Of a stretch of DNA of 64,000 nt, positions 8,552 through 15,910 are shown piece by piece (the first letter of the stretch is position 1; every line of letters starts with the position of its first letter). The notes under the pieces were generated by a model that saw nothing but the letters and a program-made list of their open reading frames with translations, was not told where the DNA came from and searched no databases. The position numbers and the translations under genes were made by a program. Origin of the DNA: Lachnospiraceae bacterium A4 (GTDB lineage: Bacteria > Bacillota > Clostridia > Lachnospirales > Lachnospiraceae); the NCBI GenBank assembly GCA_000403215.2, contig KE159528.1:111293-175292 (forward strand). The letters run 5' to 3'.

Positions 8552-8664
8552 AATAACTTCTCCTCCCACTATCGTTTTTTATTCCTATTTTCCTTCATTT
8601 ATCTTCCATGTTCCATAGGCGCTGTTCACCTTGTCTCCTATCTATGTATGGCAGAGGTGTCCAC

Positions 8665-9360
8665 TCACATCTTCACACCGTTTCCATGCCCAAATAAGTC
8701 CGTGACCTCCTCGAGAGACACGCCGTCCTCCCACTCCCCGCAGTAGCGCAGAAACTCCGCCTCCGTACTTAGAAAATTCTTGGCGTTTGGCGGCAGAATG
8801 ATAGGTTCTATCGTATGCTTCATATAATTACAGACATAGATCACTTTCACACAATCCAGAAAAACCCAGTCAAACTGCTGTGCAAAAGCTTTTTGCCGCT
8901 GTCCCATGGCTTCAAATAAACGCTGCACATCTATACTGCATTCGTCAGCCGGATGCAAAAAAAGATAAAGCCCGTTGTATCGTTTTTGCTGATAGCTCGT
9001 ATTCAGTTTTTCAAGTTTTTTGTCAAAGCGGTACTGCGCTTTGTACAGATAATCCTGATGCTCCAGATCATCTGGCAGGACAGCCCAGAACCGCCCATTA
9101 TAAAAATTCAGCCGCTCTCCATAGCGCTCGAGCGCGGCAGGCGGCAGCTCCTCCCTGCGGCAGCCCAGATACTGATCTATAAAATTTTTGGTCTGCCCGT
9201 CGTCTGGCAATAGTGCCTGACTGACCTCCAAGCCGAGGTTCATCGTCTCATTAATCCAATCTGGCGCTTCACTTTTTACAAAAGACGGCTGGTATTCCCG
9301 CCAGAGATACTTTAGGGAAACCACCGCGTAAATTTCATTTAGCAGCTTTTCATATGCCAT
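8665..9360 (-). CDS. hypothetical protein, 231 aa
   Basis: I do not recognise a family. The protein is soluble, with no signal peptide or membrane segment, rich in Tyr, Trp and Leu, and mostly helical by composition. A GGAGGGG ribosome binding site precedes the ATG. It starts 18 bp after the tcdA stop on the same strand, so it is probably cotranscribed with tcdA and the TtcA-LarE fusion. A role related to those genes is only a guess. Confidence 0.75.
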   Translation of the reverse strand: MAYEKLLNEIYAVVSLKYLWREYQPSFVKSEAPDWINETMNLGLEVSQALLPDDGQTKNFIDQYLGCRREELPPAALERYGERLNFYNGRFWAVLPDDLEHQDYLYKAQYRFDKKLEKLNTSYQQKRYNGLYLFLHPADECSIDVQRLFEAMGQRQKAFAQQFDWVFLDCVKVIYVCNYMKHTIEPIILPPNAKNFLSTEAEFLRYCGEWEDGVSLEEVTDLFGHGNGVKM

Positions 9361-9378
9361 ACTTGCCGTTCCCCTCCT

Positions 9379-10104
9379 TCACGCTCTGACCAGCTCACGG
9401 ACCACCTCACCCGCTATGATGAGCCCTGCCACCGGCGGAACAAATGCATTACTCCCCGGTATCCGTTTTGATGCCGGCTCACTTGGCGGCTCCGCAATCT
9501 CACAGGGCATCATCGGAGCCTCCTCTGAGTAGACTACTTTTAAATGCTCTACGCCCCGTTTTTTTAGCTCACGGCGCATCACTTTGGCAAGCGGGCAGAC
9601 TTTTGTCTGAGACAAATCCGCCACCCGGAATGCGGACGGGTCCATCTTATTTCCCGCCCCCATAGAGCTGATAATGGGGGTGTCCGTTCGTTTCGCCTCC
9701 ATGACGAGCTGGATTTTTCCAGTCACGGTATCAATGGCGTCCACCACATAATCATATGCAAAAAAGTTAAACTCCTGTGCTGTTTCCGGCAGAAAAAAAG
9801 TCTTGTAGGTATTGACCACCGCCGCTGGATTGATGTCTAAGACCCGTTTTTTGGCGGCCTCCACTTTGTACTCTCCAAGCGTGCTGTGCGTGGCGATAAT
9901 CTGGCGGTTTAAATTCGACAGGCATACTTTGTCATTGTCAATCAAATCCAGCGTACCGACGCCGCTTCGCGCGAGCGCCTCCACCACATAGCCCCCAACA
10001 CCGCCAATTCCAAACACGGCAACGCGGGCATTCTTGAGCTTGTCAACACCCTCTGTCCCCACAAGGAGAGCTGTCCTTGAAAACTGTTCCATGCTTTGCT
10101 TCAT
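9379..10104 (-). CDS. tcdA: tRNA threonylcarbamoyladenosine dehydratase (TcdA/CsdL-like)
   Basis: This is a ThiF/E1-like protein of 241 residues. It has the nucleotide-binding GIGGVGGYVVEALARSG, then LIDNDKVCLSNLNRQ, the DAIDTVTGK segment and SMGAGNKMDP. These are the hallmarks of TcdA, which uses ATP to dehydrate t6A37 in tRNA to the cyclic form ct6A. The C-terminal SNAFVPPVAGLIIAGEVV is also typical. Its first 62 bp overlap the end of the TtcA-LarE fusion in another frame, so the two are translationally linked. This places three probable sulfur or tRNA-modification activities in one transcript. Confidence 0.9.
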   Translation of the reverse strand: MKQSMEQFSRTALLVGTEGVDKLKNARVAVFGIGGVGGYVVEALARSGVGTLDLIDNDKVCLSNLNRQIIATHSTLGEYKVEAAKKRVLDINPAAVVNTYKTFFLPETAQEFNFFAYDYVVDAIDTVTGKIQLVMEAKRTDTPIISSMGAGNKMDPSAFRVADLSQTKVCPLAKVMRRELKKRGVEHLKVVYSEEAPMMPCEIAEPPSEPASKRIPGSNAFVPPVAGLIIAGEVVRELVRA

Positions 10105-11860
10105 ATTTTTTATCCTCTATTGTCTGGTTCATGCTCCCTGTACGATACCCTTGTAAATCAAATGTCACATAGCTGAAGCCATATTCCGTAAATGCTGCAA
10201 TGATTTCCGCTCTGGTCTCCTCCTGCATGATGCCTTCAAAATCTTCCGCAGGCACTTCAATCCGCGCAAGTGTGCCGTGAAGCCGCACGCGCATCTGGCG
10301 GAACCCTTTTTTCATCAAAAACTGCTCCGCCTGTTCAACCATACGGAGTTTTTCTTTTGTGATCGTCTCCCCGTACACAAAGCGCGATGCAAGGCAGGCA
10401 TAGGACGGCTTTTCCCAAGTGGGAAGCCCATATTCCCGCGACAATTCGCGGATTTCCTGCTTGTACAAGCCTGCCTCCCTGAGCGGACTTTTGATTCCCA
10501 GCTCGGCAATCGCCTGCATACCGGGACGGTAATCGCCCAGATCGTCCATGTTTGAGCCTTCTATGACATGCGCGATGCCATGTGTCCGTGCAATGCGCAA
10601 AATTTCCTCAAAAAGCGCTTTCTTGCACCGGTAACAGCGGTCGGGAGGATTGTCCGTAAAGCCGTCAACGGCGAGCACCTCCGCCTCAAAGCTGTAGAGC
10701 GGAATCTGTTCTTTCTGGCAGAATGCTTCCGCCTCTGCCCATTCATGCTTTGGAAAAACACAGGATTTTGCGGTGACTGCCACCACACGGCTGCCGAGCG
10801 CCTCCCGTGCTGCTTTTAATAAAAACGTGGAATCCACCCCGCCTGAGAATGCCACCGCGACGCTGCCTAGCTCTTGCAGATGCCTCTTGAGGATAAGCAG
10901 CTTCTCCTTCGCTTGTGAACTAGTGGTTTTTAGAACATCTGTTTGTATTCTCTTTTTTTGCGGCTCATTCGGCGTTGTCCTGCACGCTGGCAGGGCATAC
11001 GCATCCAGAAAATGACGCCGCACGCCCTCCTGTTTATAGGCGATGACGGTGCTCAAGTTCACATTTTCCACGCTTTTAAAGATATTGTTCTCCACAAAAG
11101 GATTGATTTTCCTTAACTGCCGTATGAGCTGCTTGATCTCACGGCGCTTCGAGGTATTTTCCAGATCGCCGTGGAAGGCACTGTTTTCTGTAAATTTACA
11201 GGCACATTGCAGAAAATGCAGGTTGTTGTAATCCCGCCACGCCTCGATGTGCTCCTCCCGTATCAGGTACATCGGGCGAATCAACTCCATCCCTTCAAAA
11301 TTGGTGCTGTGCAGCTTTGGCATCATGGTCTGCACCTGCGCCCCGTACAGCATTCCCATCAAGATGGTCTCAATCACATCATCATAATGGTGTCCCAGCG
11401 CAATCTTATTGCAGCCGAGCTCTTTTGCCCTGCTGTACAGATGGCCGCGCCGCATTCTGGCGCACAGATAGCAGGGCGAATTTTCGATCTGAAATACAGA
11501 CTCAAAAATGTCAGACTCAAAGATGTCCAGCGGAATGTTCAAGCGCTTCGCATTAAGCTCAATTAACTGCCTGTTTTCCGCCTTGTAGCCCGGGTCCATG
11601 ACCAGAAATTTCACATCAAACTCAAATTTATTGTGCCGTTTGAGCTCTTGAAACAATTTTGCCATCAGCATTGAATCCTTGCCGCCTGAAATACAGACTG
11701 CAATGCAGTCTCCCTCCTGCACCAGCTCGTACTCGCGTATTGCCTTTGTAAATCTGCACCAGAGGTTTTTCCGGTAGCGCTTGCGCAGATCTTGTTCTAT
11801 TTCGAGATAGTTCTTTTCATGTTCAAGATAATTTTTTTCATTTTCTGACATTTGTGTCAT
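10043..11860 (-). CDS. TtcA-like / LarE-like double PP-loop fusion protein
   Basis: The protein has 605 residues. Residues ~20-290 resemble TtcA-family tRNA thiolases: PP-loop SGGKDS at 58-63, CYLCARMRRG (C130, C133), ALGHHYDD and a third Cys region CAC at 219-221. Residues ~315-590 resemble LarE, the sulfur transferase for the nickel-pincer cofactor: PP-loop SGGVDS at 339-344, DRCYRCK (C409, C412), EGSNMDDLGDYRPGM and SYACLASRF (C489). The three LarE-part cysteines fit the iron-sulfur-dependent LarE type rather than the single-Cys sacrificial type. The linker at 290-315 is charged. No larB, larC or larA is seen here, so the C-terminal half may have another target. The reading frame is continuous. 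Confidence 0.87.
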   Translation of the reverse strand: MTQMSENEKNYLEHEKNYLEIEQDLRKRYRKNLWCRFTKAIREYELVQEGDCIAVCISGGKDSMLMAKLFQELKRHNKFEFDVKFLVMDPGYKAENRQLIELNAKRLNIPLDIFESDIFESVFQIENSPCYLCARMRRGHLYSRAKELGCNKIALGHHYDDVIETILMGMLYGAQVQTMMPKLHSTNFEGMELIRPMYLIREEHIEAWRDYNNLHFLQCACKFTENSAFHGDLENTSKRREIKQLIRQLRKINPFVENNIFKSVENVNLSTVIAYKQEGVRRHFLDAYALPACRTTPNEPQKKRIQTDVLKTTSSQAKEKLLILKRHLQELGSVAVAFSGGVDSTFLLKAAREALGSRVVAVTAKSCVFPKHEWAEAEAFCQKEQIPLYSFEAEVLAVDGFTDNPPDRCYRCKKALFEEILRIARTHGIAHVIEGSNMDDLGDYRPGMQAIAELGIKSPLREAGLYKQEIRELSREYGLPTWEKPSYACLASRFVYGETITKEKLRMVEQAEQFLMKKGFRQMRVRLHGTLARIEVPAEDFEGIMQEETRAEIIAAFTEYGFSYVTFDLQGYRTGSMNQTIEDKKYEAKHGTVFKDSSPCGDRGC

Positions 11861-12044
11861 ATTTTTGTATTCACTCCTTGCCTGATCTTCTATGCCGTAT
11901 CCCTGAAATTATATTACCATAGTTATTCGTTTTTTACAATGCTGTCTGGTTTTCTGGCGCGGCAAACCGTGTATTCCAGTTACAATTCACACCCGCGCCA
12001 GTTTTCCCAGCTCACAAGCTATTGCGGTGTGATACGCAAAACGG

Positions 12045-12593
12045 TCACATCGAATCCAGCATCGACCTAAGCAGCATGATATGATACTGTTCATCCTGAA
12101 TAATCCGCTCTAACACAGCATTCACATAATCGTCCTTGATCATACGGATATGCATGTTGTACTGGCTGATTGCCGCCTGCTCGCTCTCCAGATCTGCCTG
12201 AAGCATCTCCCCGACCTTCTCGGGCAGTGTGAGGCACTGCGGCGACCACATCCACTGCCGCCCTCCCGACTGCTTGGTGACATAGCAGACGCTTCCACCC
12301 AGCAGATGAATCAGCTCTCCCAGCTTCTGCATATGCATCATCTCTCCCATCGCCATTCCCAGAATTGTTTTTCCCATCGGGCAGCGCTCGCAGAACATGC
12401 GGTTCTCATTGTTGATATACTGCATGATGGCAGACATCTCAGACACCATTCCGCAATAACTAATACTCAAAAGCTCTGCATACAATTGATTTTTCTCCCG
12501 CACTTGGAGCGGCGGATAGGGCAAATCCATCATCGCCGGCTTGACCCCTGAGAAATCGCATCCGCTTATAATCTTTTTTACATTCTCCTCCAT
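12045..12593 (-). CDS. ferritin-like diiron protein
   Basis: The 182-residue helical protein has putative metal ligands spaced as in ferritin-like four-helix bundles: GEMMHMQKL (ExxH), ESEQAAISQYN and DEQYHIMLL (ExxH). It also carries a CERC pair near residues 70-73. Ferritin-like proteins store iron or handle peroxide/oxygen, and in spore formers related proteins sit in the coat. The exact subfamily cannot be assigned. It stands alone on the minus strand, divergent from the pyridoxal-type kinase. Confidence 0.7.
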   Translation of the reverse strand: MEENVKKIISGCDFSGVKPAMMDLPYPPLQVREKNQLYAELLSISYCGMVSEMSAIMQYINNENRMFCERCPMGKTILGMAMGEMMHMQKLGELIHLLGGSVCYVTKQSGGRQWMWSPQCLTLPEKVGEMLQADLESEQAAISQYNMHIRMIKDDYVNAVLERIIQDEQYHIMLLRSMLDSM

Positions 12594-12780
12594 AAATACA
12601 CACCTTCATCTGCACCGTTCTTCTTACTACCCAATATATTAGATAGACGACATATCCATGCATTTATTTTCTTTTCATCAAACTGACCTTATAATATTTA
12701 TGAAAATTGTGTATTTTCACACTGACACTTTTTGTGTATAGTGATGTTTATTGCAAATTACTTGAAAGGACGTACCTGCC

Positions 12781-13629
12781 ATGAAGAAAATAGCCCTGAT
12801 TAACGATCTGTCCGGCTTTGGAAAATGCTCGCTGACTGCGGCAATCCCTGTGATTTCTGTGCTTGGGATACAGGCGTGCCCGCTGCCGACTGCCATTTTG
12901 TCCGCGCAGACAGGATTCTCAAGCTACTACTGCGACGACTACACCGACCGCATGAACTTTTTTACAGACGAGTGGAAAAAGATGCAGGAAACCTTTGACG
13001 GCATCTACTCTGGATATCTCGGAAGCGCTGCGCAGATGCACAATGTCCTGTATTTTCTCGAGAAGTTCCAGACCAAAGACACGCTCTATCTCGCAGACCC
13101 TGTCATGGGTGACAACGGACGGCGTATCCGCATATTTACGGACGAACTCTTAGACAGCATGAAGGAGCTGACCCGGCACGCAGGCGTCATCACGCCAAAC
13201 CTGACAGAGCTGTGCCTCCTCGCAGGCGTAGATTACGATGCCCTGACAAGCCATGCCTCAAAGGACGGCTACCTGTCTTATATAGAAGAAACCGCGCGCA
13301 GTCTCCTGCCAAGAGCGTATACAAGCCAGACCATTGTGATTACAGGCATTGTCCGCAGGCAGCCGCAGCAGTCCTTTGTGGGAAATCTTGCCGTCACGCC
13401 AGAGCGCCATTATTATCTGGAAACGCCCTTCATGGGCGAAAGCTATTCCGGCACTGGCGACCTGTTTGCCTCTGTGATCATGGGCAGCCTTGTCAATGGA
13501 CTTTCTGTTGATGCTGCGATGGAAAAAGCTGTCCGCTTTCTGTCACCTGCCATCGAAGATGCCTCGAGAGACAATGTTCCCAGAGAGCATGGTATTTCTT
13601 TTGAGAAATATCTGCATTTATTATTATAA
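12781..13629 (+). CDS. pdxY: pyridoxal/pyridoxamine kinase
   Basis: The 282-residue ribokinase-fold enzyme opens with INDLSGFGKCSLTAAIPVIS and contains SAQTGF, LADPVMGDNGR, VITPNLTELCLLAG and the anion-hole motif GESYSGTGDLFAS. These are conserved in PdxK/PdxY. It phosphorylates pyridoxal, pyridoxamine or pyridoxine to feed PLP salvage. The ATG is preceded by GAAAGGACG. A membrane protein of the ECF S-component type begins 27 bp downstream, which supports a vitamin B6 uptake and trapping pair. Confidence 0.9.
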   Translation: MKKIALINDLSGFGKCSLTAAIPVISVLGIQACPLPTAILSAQTGFSSYYCDDYTDRMNFFTDEWKKMQETFDGIYSGYLGSAAQMHNVLYFLEKFQTKDTLYLADPVMGDNGRRIRIFTDELLDSMKELTRHAGVITPNLTELCLLAGVDYDALTSHASKDGYLSYIEETARSLLPRAYTSQTIVITGIVRRQPQQSFVGNLAVTPERHYYLETPFMGESYSGTGDLFASVIMGSLVNGLSVDAAMEKAVRFLSPAIEDASRDNVPREHGISFEKYLHLLL

Positions 13630-13656
13630 AATCCATGAAGAAGGGAAAATAAGATA

Positions 13657-14187
13657 ATGACACTACGCACACTGCCCAGAACGGGTGAAAAACGGAAAAA
13701 TAAGATGAAATACCGGACACTCACAGGACTTATGGCGGCAATGATTACGCTCATGACTGCCTATATCTGCCATATCCCTATCGGATTGAACGGCGGATAC
13801 CTCCACTTCGGCGATTCTCTAATCTACCTTGCCGCCGCGCTGCTTCCCACACCTTATGCGCTGGCAGCGGCAGCGATCGGCGGCGGGCTTGCAGATTTAC
13901 TGACCGTTCCTTTGTGGCTGCCCGCCACGATTGTGATCAAGCCGCTGATAGCGCTTCCATTTACATGTAAATCCGCAAAAATCATTACACCGCGCAACGT
14001 CGCCGCCTCCGTCACTGCCTGCATCATCTCCTGCACAGGCTACTTTGCCGCCGAATATCTGATCTTTGGCGCATCGGCGGCGCCCATCGCCTCCCTGTCC
14101 GGCAACCTGCTCCAATCCGGCGGCAGCGCTGTATTTTTTATCATTTTTGGGCTTGCGCTCGACAGAACCCATATTAAACGCATCTGA
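13657..14187 (+). CDS. ECF-type S-component-like membrane protein (possible vitamin B6 uptake)
   Basis: A small hydrophobic protein of 176 residues with about five membrane segments. It resembles the TIGR04002/ECF substrate-binding (S) component group: a GGYLHFGDSLIYLAAALL segment, then GGGLADLL and KPLIALPF. Such proteins bind a vitamin and use a shared EcfAAT energy module, which is not in the window. Its position directly after the pyridoxal-type kinase suggests a B6 vitamer as substrate (inference). The start at 13657 has AAGGGA upstream; ATG 13705, just before the first membrane segment, is an alternative. Confidence 0.72.
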   Translation: MTLRTLPRTGEKRKNKMKYRTLTGLMAAMITLMTAYICHIPIGLNGGYLHFGDSLIYLAAALLPTPYALAAAAIGGGLADLLTVPLWLPATIVIKPLIALPFTCKSAKIITPRNVAASVTACIISCTGYFAAEYLIFGASAAPIASLSGNLLQSGGSAVFFIIFGLALDRTHIKRI

Positions 14188-14209
14188 TGCCGCAAAAAAA
14201 ATCAGACAC

Positions 14210-14776
14210 TCACATCCGGCTCCACAGATAGCTGTACGCCTGTGTTCTGGCAGCAAAACGCGCTGTCTTTAACAGCTCTCTAAGCTCTGCCTTGGTGTAC
14301 CAGCCCGGCTCAATCTCCTCCACGGTGGAGGTGCTGGGCTTAAAACTGCCGCGCGCCTTCCCCACCACGCAGACATTAATCTCATTGCTAAAGCCGACTG
14401 CGCTGTAGCTGGGCCCGATAAAATCCTCCATCTCATACAGCTCAAGCCCTGTCTCTTCCCACAGCTCACGCTTTGCGCTCTCTGCGGGCTCCTCGCCCTC
14501 GTCGATCAGCCCTGCGGGGAAATTATAAACCCAGTCCCCCACCGCCATGCGGAACTCCTTGTTGATCAAGAGCTTCTCACCGCTCTCGTCCGTTGCGATG
14601 ATGACGACCGAATCCGGCTTTGTGCCGTTGAGTGACTCGATCGAATCCAGCGCCTTATTGCGGCTGATAATCTCATAAATTTTCTCCTGCTTGTCCACCG
14701 TCTCATACGCAATATCATAGCGTGTGATAAACTTTCCTTCCTCTCTCTTTTGAATATGTTTGAATTTCATATACAC
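14210..14776 (-). CDS. Nudix hydrolase (ADP-ribose pyrophosphatase-like)
   Basis: The 188-residue protein contains a complete Nudix box: G-x5-E-x7-REL-x-EE-x-G-L, read as GLIDEGE then RELWEETGLEL around residues 93-115. The preceding VVIIATDESGEKLLINKEFR strand layout resembles ADP-sugar pyrophosphatases, which hydrolyse ADP-ribose to AMP and ribose-5-phosphate. Substrate is not certain. It converges with the ECF S-like gene, with only 22 bp between the two stops. Confidence 0.82.
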   Translation of the reverse strand: MYMKFKHIQKREEGKFITRYDIAYETVDKQEKIYEIISRNKALDSIESLNGTKPDSVVIIATDESGEKLLINKEFRMAVGDWVYNFPAGLIDEGEEPAESAKRELWEETGLELYEMEDFIGPSYSAVGFSNEINVCVVGKARGSFKPSTSTVEEIEPGWYTKAELRELLKTARFAARTQAYSYLWSRM

Positions 14777-14993
14777 TCCTCCATTTTCCTAATGCAATAT
14801 GTTCCTGATTCCAGCAATCAGTAAACTCCACGTAAAAACTGCAAAGCGGACACGTTTGCTGCACAGATCGTTTTTACAACAATATACCATCATTTTCACT
14901 AAAATGCCAACTTTTTGTTTATCTATATTACGATTTATGTTAAAATCATGATAGAAGTCACATACAACAATACAACTAACAGGAGGACTTTAC

Positions 14994-15887
14994 ATGAAAA
15001 AATATAAGGTATTGCTGGCTGGAAACAGCAAAAAACTCATCAGTAATTTTTTTCTTCAAATGGATTATTCCTTTGAATGTATGACCTCATCCGTGGTCTT
15101 TGACGATCTGAAAACACATGTCCAGTACTTTGAACCGGACATTTTTATCTTTTGTATGCGCGCAGAGACGAGGGAGGATCTCATCACCATCGCAAGCTTT
15201 CATGATGTGCTTGGCAAGAGAGATATTCCCTTTGCCGCCATCGGTGATTCGGTCAGCCTCGATTTCGTTGCCAAGATACCAAACTGCGTGCCAGAGTTGA
15301 GCATCAAACTCCCCATGTCCACCTCGGATATGGAGGACGCGATTATCAAATTCATCAAAAAGCACCAGACCCACCTGTCATCTATGGCGGACTCTCCGCT
15401 CTCTTTGGCTTTAGAGTCCAACGCCAACAGTGTATTCAATACCTTGGCTCAGCTTGACGCAGTATTTGAGGAAGCAGAAAAAGCCCCCGGCGAAGCAGAG
15501 GATACCGGCAGACAGCCCGAAACGGACCGCCGCCGCATTCTTGTCATCGACGATGCCACCATCATACATAAAACGATCAAAGGCTATCTGGACCCCAAAT
15601 ATGAAGTTGCAACTGCCATCAGCGGAAAAATCGCGCTGCGATTCCTCAAAGCCAAGGAGGTCAGCCTGATTCTGCTTGACTATGAGATGCCTGAAATGAA
15701 CGGTCCCGCTGTCCTTGAAGAGCTTCGCGCAGACCCTTACCTCACGACAATTCCGGTTATCTTCCTCACAGGCATCAACGATGTGGAAAAAATCAAGAGT
15801 GCCCTTGCCTTAAAACCACAAGGATATCTGTTAAAACCTGTTGAGAAGGAATCGCTGCTTGCGAAAATCCGCGAAGTAATTGACTAA
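14994..15887 (+). CDS. response regulator with pseudo-receiver and receiver domains, no output domain
   Basis: The protein has 297 residues. Residues ~1-125 have receiver-like alternating strands and helices (KYKVLLAGNSKKLISN) but lack the acidic pocket. After a charged linker, residues ~178-297 form a normal receiver: ILVIDDA, the phospho-acceptor Asp in LILLDYEMPEMNG, a conserved T in VIFLTG and K in LLKPVEK. No DNA-binding or enzymatic output is present. It lies 23 bp upstream of the PocR hybrid kinase (ATG to ATG coupling by a shared transcript) and probably acts as an intermediate or stand-alone receiver for it. Confidence 0.85.
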   Translation: MKKYKVLLAGNSKKLISNFFLQMDYSFECMTSSVVFDDLKTHVQYFEPDIFIFCMRAETREDLITIASFHDVLGKRDIPFAAIGDSVSLDFVAKIPNCVPELSIKLPMSTSDMEDAIIKFIKKHQTHLSSMADSPLSLALESNANSVFNTLAQLDAVFEEAEKAPGEAEDTGRQPETDRRRILVIDDATIIHKTIKGYLDPKYEVATAISGKIALRFLKAKEVSLILLDYEMPEMNGPAVLEELRADPYLTTIPVIFLTGINDVEKIKSALALKPQGYLLKPVEKESLLAKIREVID

Positions 15888-15910
15888 TATCATCAACGGA
15901 GGCATTGTAT

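Noticed and set aside
12594-12780. Possible riboswitch upstream of the pyridoxal-type kinase
   Set aside because: The leader is short and AT-rich, and I cannot identify a conserved fold; it is best read as a divergent promoter region.
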